A stretch of 64,000 nt of DNA from Eudorina sp. 2006-703-Eu-15 (lineage: Eukaryota; Chlorophyta; Chlorophyceae; Chlamydomonadales; Volvocaceae), in assembly GCA_003117195.1 (NCBI GenBank), contig BDSI01000011.1, positions 100,901 through 164,900 of the forward strand. Reading direction: 5' to 3'. The translations under genes and the position numbers were made by a program. Positions 1-11,322 of this stretch are shown here, one piece after another; the first letter of the stretch is position 1, and each line of letters opens with the position of its first letter. The notes under the pieces were generated by a model. It saw only the letters and a list, made by a program, of their open reading frames with translations, ran no database searches and had not been told where the DNA came from.

Positions 1-373
1 TGGTTGAACTTGCCCAATTGGTCTGCTTGACTTGAGTTGCTGGATATGCGTGTTTGGTTGGGCCCTGTCTGGGTCTACAGGCGCGCCATGGCTAGCTGCC
101 AACGCGTTGTGCATCTGTGTCCTAATGGCACAGTGTTTAGCCTCGCTCTGTGGAGGTGATGAGCGGACACATTTGACATGTGTGCATGGACATGAGGGTG
201 CGGCGTACTTGCCATTTGGAGTGAGGAGGCCATAAAGGCGGTAGCAGTACACTGGAGGGCAAGCAAGCTAGCCACTCTGTAACGACACACACCATTGGAT
301 ACTCTTGCCCCCCTGCCTACGGTTTGCACATACACGGCAAACTGCGTGTGCATGGCCACCAGCTTTACACGAG

Positions 374-493
374 GTGTATATCCGGGCCGTGTTAACATAT
401 CTAGTGTGTATTCAGGCCATGTTAACACGGCCAGTGTATATCCAGAACATGTTAACATGGTCAGTGTATATCCAGGCCGTGTTGACATACACG
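374..493. repeat. 30-bp tandem repeat, four copies
   Basis: Four diverged 30-bp units start at 374, 404, 434 and 464. Each begins GTGTAT, carries an AGGCC-like core, and three contain the palindrome GTTAAC (the fourth has GTTGAC). Because 30 is a multiple of three, the + strand frame stays open and reads as a 10-residue repeat of the type VYPGRVNxxS. No flanking exon supports coding use. Further degenerate pieces continue to about 640. Confidence 0.8.
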
Positions 494-914
494 ATGGGAT
501 ATATCCTAGTGTCGACACGCACCGGATATATTCGACCGTGTCTACACCCTCGGATAATAGCCTATCCGGGTATTTTTGCATACACGGCCGTGTGATACAC
601 AGTCGTGACACTGAGTATACACGGCCTCCAAAATTACAGACGGAGGTTAATGAGGTTACAGTAGTTGACCCCCGCGCATCTTGATCCCTTTTCGAGGTCC
701 GCTGCTGTAACGTTCGTTCAGTCATGTCGCTTCGGCGTGACAGCACGCGAATGCGCCCTACTGCTGACAACGCCTGGTCCAAGCTCATACATGCGCAGCT
801 GAAGTAGTGGATGGATGGAGCGCAGTCATGCGTTCATTCGGCGTGCATGTTTGACTATCTAGCTAGTAGGGACTAGTGTTGTGCGTGCGCCAGTTTTCGT
901 AGCTAGCCCGGGTC

Positions 915-1230
915 GGTTTCCCTTGCCCCGGTCGTCTAATGGGAAAGACGCTGGCATTCTGTCCAGAGATCGATCCTCGGTTCGAGTCCCGGTTCCCTCC
1001 CCGCCATGCATGTGATTCGGCGGGTCTGGCGCGGTTTCCAGGAGAGTCCTGGCGCGCTGGTAACCTGGTGTGTTGGCCGGTATGGCTGCATGATCCCCCA
1101 CGGTGGGCGGTGGAGGATGGGTGCGCAGTCCTTGGTAGGGGATGATGAGATGAGGCGCCTACGAGCTACCTGGGCCCGTTGGAACTACCGGTCGAGATAC
1201 GTTGTTACGGTTACATTACATAGCCATTCG
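915..1230 (+). repeat. Dispersed repeat copy A with tRNA-like head (SINE candidate)
   Basis: The segment from about 995 to 1225 is closely similar to 19105-19330, including the words GGTTTCCAGGAGAG and GCGCAGTCCTTGGTAGGGG. Just upstream (930-1000) is a tRNA-like head with an A-box-like TCGTCTAATGGG, a small D-arm (GTC/GAC) and a good B box, GGTTCGAGTCC. The acceptor strands do not pair, so this is not a functional tRNA. A tRNA-derived SINE is the best reading. Ends are approximate and no target duplication was established. Confidence 0.6.
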
Positions 1231-2050
1231 TGGTGCAGGCATAGCGGAGTTGCGGAGCACTTGAGGAAATTGGCGTTGGGGACACGGCGGCGAACCCAAG
1301 CAACTCCGATTGCAGTCCGGGCGAAATTCGGTTGATTTGGACCAAGTCGCCCCTGCTGGTCGCCCAGCCAGGCACGACCCGGCATCAACACATCACGCCG
1401 GTCAATATTCACACATTCACATAAATATCCCAGGACTACTGCATCGGGTGTCCGACTGGATTTTCCTATGTGGCCACAAACGCCCCAAGATATGCGTGAT
1501 TTGTTTGACCTCTTTCAGGGCATGAAGTGAGGGGAGTTTGCAATAGGTACCATTATTGAATCATTTAATCGCGACAACAAACATGTAACGGGGGTACTCG
1601 CAGTTAGTTTCCGCCACGCCGCCACGTCAAAGTGTAACGGTCGCTGCGCAGTTGTACGGCGAGAAGTCGCTCGAAAAGAACTGCGGCCATACATTTTGCG
1701 TAACGGTAGACTGGAGCTGTAACGTTTCAGGTAAGGCTACACGCCTGGCCTTGCAAGCTTTGGAGCTTATCTTGGCGGGTTGGCCTTTGCTCTTCGGACT
1801 CAGACCAGTTCTAGGCGTAATTTGGTGGCAGCTTCTCTGTGTAGGAATTCAAGGCCACCTCGTTAATTTAAATAGTAGTCTGGAATTTTTACCCATAGGT
1901 CCCAGGCTCACTTCGGACGACAGACAGTCTAAGGTCATCTGCAGCCCTCGTCTGTAGTACTGTCCGGACACTATTCAATTTCGTCTGCAATATAGTCGCC
2001 GTTCTGTGCACAGCTTCGTCTATCTTCAACCACTTCGGCCGGCTTGGCGG

Positions 2051-5000
2051 ATGACGGACGGGGAGCAGGCGTCAGCTCGGGCTGTCCAGGCCCCATCGCC
2101 CAACGGTTCACCGCACTTTGCGATTGCTGTGAAGGATGCCACGCAGTCGGCGCCCAGCGGCGTCGTTCGCGCGGCGCAAAATTCCGACCTGAAACGCGTC
2201 CAGACGAACGCCAACCTTCTGCAGACAATCGACAAGCGCTCGAAAGTCATCATACGCTTCGAGGATGTCTGCGCCTGGGTGCCGACACTGGTGATGCCTG
2301 GCGGCCAGGGCAAGTGTCTGCCCTGCCTGCCCACCCGTAAACAGAGCTCGGAGGGTGATGAGGCCAAACCGCAGACTCTCAAAGAGCGGCAAATCCTCTT
2401 CAACATCACCGGCGAAGTGAATCCCGGCGAGGTGGGTGGGCGGCAGCATTCCTGATGCACCTGACCCGTCCGGGCTGCGGTCTGGACGCGCGGGGCCACA
2501 GCCTTGCCACGCCGAGCTCATCCCCCTGCCCCGCCGTACATCCCCCTCATCTCATCTCTCCACTCCTACCCCCTGTGGATTCGTTGTCTGCAACTGCTGG
2601 TGCCGTGGTGGTGATGATGGGGTGGTGGTGACCGAACCTGGTAATGCCCGGGTGCCGTGATCCACGGCTTGGATCACATGCGCCGTGTCCCGCGCAATCT
2701 GGCAAACTGTGTTCCCAACCGAAACAAACAACCGAACAATGGCTAGCTATCAACCGTCAACTGCCTTCTCGTTCCCCATTCGCGCGCCCCTCCCTCTCCG
2801 CCCTCTTCCCCACACATCACACCCCCCGGCAGGTGTTGGCGCTAATGGGGCCCAGCGGGGGGGGCAAGACCAGCCTGTTGACACTGCTGGGCGGCCGCTC
2901 CACCGCACGGCTGGAGGGCGGGGTCACATTCAACGGCGCCAAGATGTCGAAGGCGGTGAAGCGCAAGCTGGGCTACGTGATGCAGGCGGGTGTGCCGCGC
3001 GCATATGTGTGCGCGCGCTGGCGGGGAGGCGGGGCAAAGCACGTTTGTGTGTTATTTAAGCAGGCAGAACAGGTCGAATGCTACAGGAAAGCCTCGTCCA
3101 ATCAGATGGTGCTATCTTGATATCCTATCGAGTTGCCCCTGCAGCCAGCAGCTGTCAGTAGAATCAAATGATCAAATACCGGGGGCGACAGGCTTCCCTC
3201 AATACGCCCTGCTACCAGGCAGAACAGGAGTGCGTGACAGGCGAGGGGCCGAGTGGCGCCCCAAAGAGTGACCGTATGCGGATATATAGTATATATGTAC
3301 CCATATTTGATGTGTGTGCTTATTAAATGTAACCCGCCCGGCCAATGATGTGTGTCTATGTACACGGCGCCCGTCGTCCTTTCGTGAGTGGTCCTTGCTA
3401 CCCCTGCTGTTGACCGCGCCTGGTCTGGCCGACCCGCACCCACCACCCTCCGCCCCCTGGCCGCTTTATTGCCAATGGTGAATATCCGGTTTGCAAACTG
3501 GGTGGATGTCCTGCTGATCTTGTTGTTGTTAGAGTCTTACCTGCGAGCCTTCCTTTCCCCCCATGTATGCCCCTCCCCTCCTCCCCCCCCAAAAACACAG
3601 GACGACCTGCTGTTCGCGGAGCTGACGGTGTACGAGACGCTGTACTTTGCGGCGCTGCTGCGACTGCCCCGCAGCTGGGCCCGAGCCGACAAGCTGGCCC
3701 GGGTGGACATGGTGGTGGCGGGGCTGGGTCTGGAGCGGTGCCGCGACACCATCATCGGCTCGCACATGATGAGGGGCGTCAGCGGGGGCGAGCGGAAGCG
3801 CGTGTCCATTGGTGAGGCGGTTGAGGCGGTTGAGGAGGGGAGGCGGGGTTTTGGGGGGGAAGTAAAACGAGGGAGGGAGGGAGGGAGGGAGGGAGGGGGA
3901 CATACCAGGGCGGCTGGAGGGGGGAGGGGAGCTGGATAGAGGGATGCAAGAGGGTGCTAGTGCGCGAGCGCGTGTGTTCATCGGGGGCTGGGGCTGTCGG
4001 GGAAGTAATAGAGGGGCGGCTGGAGGGAGGGGGACACACCGGGGCGGCTGGAGGGAGGGGGGCGGAAGGGGACTCCGGGAAGGGGAGCTCCAGGGTGGCG
4101 GACGGGTGGGGCCTCGCCGCCCCCGGACTCCCCTCCCCGGGTTGAGGCTCCCCTCACCACCACCCAACCGTGTCGCTTCCCCGCCGCACCGCCGCACCAC
4201 CGCCTCCCCCCGCCCCCCCCCCGCCCCCGCCACGTACCCACAGGCCACGAGCTGTTGATCAACCCCAGCATGCTGCTGCTGGACGAGCCGACCAGCGGGC
4301 TGGGTGAGTGAGGGGTGCGCCGAGGGGGAGAGGGGGGGCCGGGGGGTTAGCAGTCCGGGGGGGGGCGTAATGCGGCCGGACATGGGGCAGTAGGGTTTGT
4401 AGGGTTTTCGCCGGGAGGTGTCCTCCCTGGGGCCGGGCCGTCTTTCCTCCAACTAAACTCCACGTTGGCGCTGCGGGGATCCCACCCGCTCCCCTCGCCT
4501 TTCTCATCACCTTTCCATCCCCTCCCACACTCGCACTCGCACCCCCCCTCCCCCTCGGATATTCGCCCTGGCAGCAGCGCAGTATAAATATGTCTACCAA
4601 TTTCCTATACCCCCCTCCCTCCCCCTCCCCCCCGCGCAGACAGCACCACGGCCCTGCGGCTGATGCACACCCTTCGCTCCCTGGCCCAGGGCGGCCGCAC
4701 CATCGTCACCTCCATCCACCAGCCCTCCAGTCGGCTCTACCGACAGATGGACAAGGTACGGCACGGCACGCCGGTCGAGGGGGGGCGGCGGGTGACTCGG
4801 GAAGGGCGGCGGGGAACGTTTCGTGTCGCGGAGGACACCGGCCGGGTGGGGGCCGGGCGGGGGGTGTTTGTGGGAGGTAGGTCAACAGGGATGTTTGTCG
4901 GTGGGGTGGCAAGCAATGGCATGCGTGTCATGTGTGTGTGTGTATGTGAGCTCCCCGGTGCTTACCCGCCGTGTCTCCTTACCCCCCTGGGCCACCTGCC

Positions 5001-5432
5001 CTCTCGGCCCCGCGGCCCCTCGGGCTGTTCTCACCAACAGGCCCCCGCCCCCTCCCTGCCCCTCTCCCCGCCCCGTCCCGACACCCCCCTCCCTGCTCCT
5101 CTCCCCGCCCCACCTCGACGCCCCCCGACGCCCCACCCGCAGCTGATGTTGCTGGCCCAGGGCCACTGCATGTACTACGGTGACGCCCAGAGTGTCGCCA
5201 CCTGGTTCAAGCTGCAGGGGCAGCCCTGCCCCTTCGGGACCAACATCGCGGGTGGGGCTCGGAGGGCGGGCGGGCAGGGGGCCGGGGGAGGGCCGGGGGA
5301 CTGCTGGCTTGCTGGGGGTTTCAGGCGGCGTGGATCTGCAGCTGGTCGCACGGGGTCGGTTTATTTGTTTGGATGTCCGAGGACACCGGGACGTGAGATG
5401 GCCTCTTAAGGTTCATAAGAAAAGCGAATCAG

Positions 5433-5530
<98 letters not shown>

Positions 5531-8500
5531 GCGCCTGGGTTCGAGCGGGCGGGGCGGGTTTCTTTCCTAAACACGCGCGCACACAGGATGCGGCTTACTC
5601 ACGAGACGCACAGACTGCCGTACATGCTGCTATCTGTGCACGTATCGACGTGTACCATCCCCCGCCCCTTTGCAGATCACATTTTGGATCTGGCCAACGG
5701 CGACGTCGTGACCCGCAACGGCGGCAGCGTTGCGTCGGGGCTGAACAGCCTGGCGGCGGCGGCGGGGGGCCTGGTCCGCCGCCGCGGCGGCGGCGCCGCG
5801 GCGCCGGAGGACGCGGAGGACGGGGAGGAGGGTGCGGCGGCGAGCTCCCTGGCCAGCACCGACGACACCACCCCCTCACCTGAGGAGGTGCACCGGCAGT
5901 TGATAGAGGCGTACGAGAAGCGCACGATCGGTGAGTGAGAGACTGAGTGGGTGGGTGGGTTGCGGTGGGTAAGCGAGTGAGTGAGTGAGGGACTGGTGAG
6001 TGCGTTGCGGGGGGTGTCCCGTTCGTTTCGTCTGTTCGGCGGTCCCTCCTGCGGATAAAGCGCCCGGGCGGTCCTTAACCGCCTCTCTGTCCCCAGACCC
6101 CGGACACCACTCGCCGAGGCCCGGCCGTCATCGCTCCATCCGCGACGACATTCGCACCGGGTCGCTTACATTCCGTACGAGGTATGACACGTCCGCACAC
6201 ACACACACACACACACACGGGCGGATCTGTTGGCCAAACACCCACACGCGCACGACACGACATGACACGCGGGCGGTTTCCTTTGTTAAGGAAACACACG
6301 CACACAGACAGTGGTTGTGCCTGGGCGCCTCTATGGGGGCCCCGCCGGCCCCCCCCCTCCGCTGCTGCCGCAGGCCGCGGCCGCGACGGCATCCGGGCTT
6401 CCGAGCTGTCGGAGATGGAGGCCGCCGCCTCCGCCACTGCAAGGGCAGGCGGCGGCGTGGGGGCGGCTGTCCAGCTGACTGAGGCGGCGGCGCAGGCTCG
6501 CAGCAGCGGCAGCAGCGACGGCGGCAGCGACGGCAAGAAGCCCGCGGAGGGCGGGGCGGCGGCGGAAGACCCGGGGCCAGGGCCAGGGCCGGGGCCGGCT
6601 TTTCCGGAGCCAGCGGCCCCAGAGGGGGACAAGTGGGGCGCCTCTTGGTTCGACCAGGTGTGTGTGGTGTGTGTGGCCCCGTGGTCCCCAGCGACTACCA
6701 GCTCGCCCCAACTGCCCCAACTGCCCCGGATGTAGCGTATAACGATCCTGGATAAGTACCATGAGATGTCACTGGAAGGCATCTGCCAGCTGGTCCTTTT
6801 CTGATAAGGCATGATACAACACCGGAGGAGGAGGAGGAGGAGGAGGAGGGCCGCCCCTCGGGACCGCGCCCTAGGAAGCTTCCCCTTCCTCCTGGCTTTG
6901 ACGCTCCACCCTCACCCCCACCCCCACCCCCACCCCCACCCCAAAGCTCGCGATGCCCTGCACCTCACATAGTTTCCCCAAAGCAACCTCCGCCTCCGGA
7001 CCCCGCGTGGCTTTGCCGTCCCATCCCTCATATCGCCATCAACACTCATGCCCTCCCGCCACCTTGCCCCTCTCCCGCCTCCCTGCTCCCCTCCCACCTC
7101 CATGCCTACCCATTTCCCACATCCGACCTCCGTCCCACCTTCCCCTCCCCCCCCTCCCTCCCCCCGCACCCCACGCACCCCCACCCTCCCGCCCCGCACC
7201 AGGTGCGCTACCTCGCCCTCCGCTCCGTCAAGACCCGCCGCTTCCAGTCCCTCTCCCTCCAGAAGTCCCTGCAGCTCCTGGTGGTGGCCATCCTGGCGGG
7301 CCTCTTCTGGTGGCAGATCGGCGCCGACCTGGACGCCTCGCAGGCCGTGCTGGACGTGGGCGGGTTGCTGTTCTTCATCGAGCTCTTCATGGGTTTCGCG
7401 ACGCTCTTCGCGGCGCTCTTCACCTTCCCGCTGGAGTTCCAGATGCTGGTGAAGGAGCGGCAGAGCGGCATGTACCGCCTGTCGGCCTACTACCTGGCGC
7501 GGACGGCGTCGGACCTGCCGATGGACTGCTTCCTGCCGTCGCTGTTCGTGTGGATCATCTACTGGATGGCGGGGCTGAGGGTGGATGCGGGTGAGGGGGG
7601 AGGGGCTGAGGGTGGATGCGGGTGAGGGGGGCGGGGCTGAGGGTGGATGCGGGTGAGGGGGGCGGGGCTGAGGGTGGGCTAGGGCGGGAGGGTGGGCGGG
7701 AGGGTGGGCGGGAGCTCCCCGTCTGCCTCGCCGTGACCTATCCACCACCGCCGCCATGTGGAACCCCCCCCGGATCTGACCCAGCGACCCTAGGCCCCCC
7801 TGCCCAGCGACCCTAGGCCCCCCGGCCCAGCGACCCTAGGCCCCCCGGCCCAGCGACCCTAGGCCCCCCGGCCCAGCGACCCTAGGCCCCCCGGCCCAGC
7901 GACCCTAGGCCCCCCGGCCCAGCGACCCTAGGCCCCCGGCCCAGCGACCCTAGGCCCCCCGGCCCAGCGACCCTAGGCCCCCCGGCCCAGCGACCCGGGC
8001 ACCCTTACCCTGACCCCGTACCCCGATCTGATCTCGTACCGCCGCCCCGGCCCCCTTCCGCCGCCGCCCCTCCCCCAGGCGCCTTCTTCGCGCACTGGGC
8101 CTCCGTGCTGTTGATCGTGCTGACCTCCCAGTCCGTGGGGCTGCTCATCGGCGCCACCGTCGTCAACCCCCAGAACGGCCAGACCATCGCCACCATCTTC
8201 ATGCTGGCGACCATGCTGGTCGGTGGCTACTACGTGCGGGGCATGCCCGTGTGGATCGCCTGGCTCAAGTACGTGTCCTTCATCTACTGGGGCTGGAACC
8301 TGCTCCTCAAGATCGAGTTCCGAAACCGCCCCTGCGGCTGCGAGCTGGTGGAGGGCGCGGCGGCGGGCGCCACCGGGTGTACGGTACAGCAGGCGCAGCT
8401 GTACAACGTCGACCTGAACGTGGGTGCCATGGGCCTTGTGTGTGTGGGCCTTGTGCGTGTTTGTGTACGGGAACTGTGTTTAACTAGAAGCCCAAGCCCA

Positions 8501-8873
8501 GAAAAGAACCCCGCACCCGCCGGGGTTGTGTGTTCTTTGGCAGGCAGAACAGGAGTGCATGACATGCGAGGGGTTGTGGGCCTTGTGTGTGTCTTGTGTA
8601 TGTACGGCAATGGGCGTCTCAAGGACGGATGGATGCCTAGGGGGGTATGTGTGTAGGTTACCGTGTGTCATCGTGTTCCGTGTGCCCACCCCCCGCCCCC
8701 CCGCCCCGCCCTCGCCCCGCCCCCCCCCCCGCCCCCGCCCCGCCCTGCCCGCCCAACCGCAGGCGTCGGTCACCCGGGAGGTCTGCATCCTCATCGCCAT
8801 GCTCATCTTCCTGCGCCTCTGCGTCTACTACGCGCTCAAATACAAGACCACCTTCAGAGGCCACAAGAAGTGA
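2051..8873 (+). CDS. ABCG-family half-size ABC transporter
   Basis: Twelve exons: 2051-2431, 2833-2985, 3601-3811, 4244-4303, 4640-4755, 5143-5251, 5676-5930, 6097-6181, 6312-6657, 7203-7590, 8079-8419, 8763-8873. They join in phase to 851 aa. The layout is nucleotide-binding domain first, then membrane domain, as in ABCG (White/ABCG2-type) exporters. Visible motifs are Walker A GPSGGGKT (about residues 133-140), signature VSGGERKR (about 238-245), Walker [12 protein letters not shown] (about 259-269) and the H-loop in TSIHQPS (His about 295). Exons 7-9 encode an Ala/Gly-rich linker. From about residue 573 follow hydrophobic segments including [29 protein letters not shown] and, at the C-terminus, [21 protein letters not shown] half-transporters act as homo- or heterodimers in plasma or organelle membranes; the substrate cannot be inferred. 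The start is the first in-frame ATG (2051). The exon 9 start at 6312 was chosen because it alone restores phase. Intron 2 appears to use a GC donor. Confidence 0.93.
3216..3248 (+). repeat. 33-bp intronic motif, copy 1
   Basis: Begins CAGGCAGAACAGGAGTGC and lies in intron 2 of the ABCG gene. It matches 8541-8573 in intron 11 of the same gene at all but two positions. A shorter relative (GCAGGCAGAACAGG) lies at about 3060. Confidence 0.75.
4571..4620 (+). repeat. Dispersed intron-end element, copy 1
   Basis: Contains GCAGCAGCGCAGTATAAATA followed by TGTCTACCAATTTCCTATAC. It ends 19 nt before the 3' splice site of ABCG exon 5. Near-identical copies sit in FMO introns (30166, 31305, 30754), and one lies in reverse orientation at 32111. 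Confidence 0.8.
5432..5528. repeat. (CA)n microsatellite
   Basis: About 97 bp of almost uninterrupted CA with one G interruption, inside intron 6 of the ABCG gene. It is directly followed by a copy of the GGGTTTCTTTCCTAAACAC motif. Confidence 0.95.
7571..7678 (+). repeat. 31-bp tandem repeat duplicating an exon end and its donor
   Basis: The unit GGGGCTGAGGGTGGATGCGG plus GTGAGGGGGG and one more base occurs three times (7571, 7602, 7633), with a partial fourth. The first copy contains the last codons of ABCG exon 10 and its GTGAGG donor. The next two place identical donors 31 and 62 nt downstream, and use of either would shift the frame. Confidence 0.9.
7780..7995. repeat. 23-bp GC-rich minisatellite
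   Basis: About nine copies of CCCAGCGACCCTAGGCCCCC plus CGG, nearly identical, fill most of ABCG intron 10. The low divergence suggests recent expansion. Confidence 0.93.
8541..8573 (+). repeat. 33-bp intronic motif, copy 2
   Basis: Second copy of the CAGGCAGAACAGGAGTGC motif, in intron 11 of the ABCG gene, with the same orientation as the copy at 3216. Confidence 0.75.
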
Positions 8874-11322
8874 TGATGCGGAGAGGGGGGGGCGCAGAAC
8901 GCGTTGCTGCTGCTGCTGCTGCTGCGAGGGGCCCAGCGACAGGGCTGCGGGGAGGAGGCTCACCCCGTGTGTGTGTGTGTGTGTGTGACCAAGGCAGCCA
9001 AGAGCCAGCGTGCCGTACACCATGTCAGCCGGGGTCGGGGCGCGTGGGGGGCCGAGCCCGGGGTTTCTTGCTAAGCTGGCTGGGCTGCAGACCCCACGGG
9101 GAAAAGGTTGTATGGTTTGGAACCCCGCTTTCAGGGGAAAAATGTACGGCTAGAAGGAACGCATGGGGCGGTATGAGAGCTGCTTGCCAAAGTAACGAGC
9201 ATGACTGCTGAAGGTATGAGACATGGCGACTTGTGACTGCAAGGTGCTTGTTTTACCGCACTTCTTGGAAAGAAAAAAGCTGCTGCTGCTGCTGCTGCTG
9301 TCGCCGGTGGTGTCGCAGATGTCGATCGTGGCAATGATTTTCATTAATTGGGTATTGCGTCGCGGAGCGTTCGTTTTGTGGCGTACCATTCACGGGCGGC
9401 AGGTGCGGATTCATTGCCCTCGGCAGGCTGCGGGCGGGATGAGGCCCTGTGATGGAGCCGCAGCGCGATTCGGTGGATTGAAGGGAGCCAAGATCGGGTC
9501 TGTGTACGGCCTGTACGGCCCGACCGCGATGGATCCCACCCGACGACGGCACATGGTCGGGTGGGATGGGGTGGGCACCTGGGGGGGCCGAACTGCCTGA
9601 TGGGCTTGTGCCAGGGGTGGATGCGTCTGGGGTCCATACATTCCAGCGCGTACGTGCATGCATGTCTTCAGCGAGGATATGCATTTGCATGTGTTTGTGA
9701 CTCTGTGTGTGCATGTGTGTGTGTGTGTGTGTGTGCGTGCATTTGTGAATGGGCCTGTCGTTTCATGGGGTCAGTTGATCACGTGTGTGCGAAAGGTTGG
9801 CGGATCTCGCGCGGCCTCGCGCCACGGTGCAAGGGCTCGCCCATGGTTGCAGCGCCCCTTCAGCTGCTTTCTTTCGCTGCTTTGGTATGCGTGCTCTCGG
9901 TGCACGCGCAAAGCCATGTCGGACCAAGAGGAGGTCAACGGAGAGGCTGGTCGAGTGAGCTTCTGGAAAATTGAGAGGGACCAAGCCAAGGGGGGGGAGA
10001 AGAGGGTGAGGGAGCCAGGTCCACGAGAGAGAGGGTTTGGGTCGAACCTCTGGAGAATAGAGGAGGGCACGCGGCGCAACCCGACAACTTTGGGACGTTT
10101 TTTTCTGCTATTTCAGGCTACTAGGTTCGCGTGGGACAATCTGACCCATGTTACGTGCGCGCTCCGCAGACGGCTTTGTGGGCGGCTGAGGGCAGAAGCG
10201 CCGCCAACCGTCGCTCTGCTTTGCTTGTCCGAGTACCGGGCATCCCTTGCATGTTAGAACCCCCGCCCCACAACCGCATCCCGTGTGTTAAATGACAAAC
10301 CCGTGTGTATGCGGTGCGTGGCATGGTCGCACGTGTCTGGAGGCGGAGGCGTGCCGCGCATGCTCTGGCACGACGTGTGACAAGCATCGTTTGCTGCTGG
10401 GTGGCATGGGGGATTTTGGCGGTGCATCAGGGAAGGGGTGAGGAGGTGAGTTAAGATAGGAAATTAAGGCGGGTAGGGAGGGGCCCTGTCGTGGAATTCA
10501 CCTGGCAGCGTCGGGTCTTCTTGTTGACTTCTGGTGATCTGGGGGGTAGGAATGGCGCACGGCGGCCAAGAGCCCTGTGTGCATATCTGATCTTGCAGCT
10601 GCGTGGGGTTTCAAACACGAATATGGTGGGGTTTGTTGCGTGGTGCCATCCTCACGGCCTGATTCCGAAACCCAAGGGTGAGGACAGGATCACGCGCACG
10701 GTGGTTGCGAACGAAACTACAAGTCGGCCCCGGCCCCACGCAAGACGGGGCAGGCGGACATGTCGCGGTGCGGTTCGGATTCAGGTGTGCACGTCCGGAG
10801 ATTGACCGTGCACCGCCTGTTTTGCGCTGAAGAGTTCAGCCGACCGGCGGGCAGCCTGGACAGGCTGGGCCGGTGGGTTTGTTGTTCACCGTGGGCCGGT
10901 GGGTTCTCTTGTGAACTGCGCCGCGAGAACAGGACGCCGATGATACATGCGTGGGAATGTAAGTGCCGTACATGGATGTGTGTGCCTAGTACGGCATGCG
11001 ATGTCGTGCCGCCCAGCCACTCACTCCCTGCGGCGAGGGGTGTTTCGTTGTGCGGGTTGTGTCTCATAGGTTCCGTAACCCAGGATGGCTAGCTGGGATA
11101 CTGCCCCCTCGTACCATATGTCTGTCAATGGGGTGGGCACCGCCGCTGCTGTGCAACGCTGTGCAATGCTGTGCCATCAGCAGTGCAGTGCTGCGTTCTG
11201 CGGCGCCAGCCAGCGTAATCTCCCCAATGCCGTACGCCAGTGCGTGCCTCGCCCACGGCCGCGCCCTAGATGGTCACGAACCGAGCGTAGCCCTCCCTAA
11301 CTGCCATCGCCCACCGCCCCAC
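8874..11322. other. 3' flank of ABCG gene and gene-free DNA
   Basis: This is the probable ABCG 3' UTR followed by intergenic sequence. It contains small CTG runs (about 8920 and 9281), a GT microsatellite near 9715-9735, and dispersed repeat copy B (10711-11045). I found no coding exon with codon bias or a recognisable motif, and no clear TGTAA signal close behind the stop codon. Confidence 0.5.
10711..11045 (+). repeat. Dispersed repeat copy B
   Basis: This copy matches the outer parts of copy C (18979-19530). It shares TACAAGTCGGCCCCGGCCCC and then, directly after GTCCGGAG..TGACCG, the block TTTTGCGCTGAAGAG onward. It lacks the roughly 250-bp middle block that copy C shares with copy A. 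This suggests that the middle block is a separate element nested in copy C. Confidence 0.75.

Larger units (their letters stand above)
1..2050. other. Gene-free stretch upstream of the ABC transporter
   Basis: I see no convincing coding exon here. The stretch holds a 30-bp tandem repeat (374-493) and a tRNA-headed dispersed repeat (about 915-1230). The part from about 1300 to 2050 is lower in GC than the gene body and probably contains the promoter and 5' UTR of the ABCG gene that starts at 2051. Short open frames in this stretch lack codon bias and recognisable motifs. Confidence 0.6.

Noticed and set aside
295..684. Protein gene of 129 aa with 10-residue repeats
   Set aside because: The open frame follows from a 30-bp tandem repeat. 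There is no codon bias, and another frame of the same DNA is also open.
930..1003. tRNA gene
   Set aside because: It has a B box and D-arm, but the acceptor strands do not pair and the T-stem has a mismatch. The following sequence is a dispersed repeat, so a SINE head is more likely.
6374..6657. ABCG exon 9 starting at 6374
   Set aside because: The acceptor looks good but gives a frame clash with exon 8. Starting at 6312 makes the whole coding sequence divisible by three and in frame.
6912..7757. Minus-strand open frame of 281 codons over ABCG exon 10
   Set aside because: Antisense of a conserved transporter exon; the composition is low-complexity Pro/His/Arg and Glu/Gly.
7780..7995. CRISPR-like array
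   Set aside because: Units are contiguous without unique spacers and lie in an intron of a eukaryotic gene; it is a minisatellite.
9658..10257. 199-codon + strand frame behind the ABCG gene
   Set aside because: It starts in a GT microsatellite, mixes codon use and has no recognisable motif.
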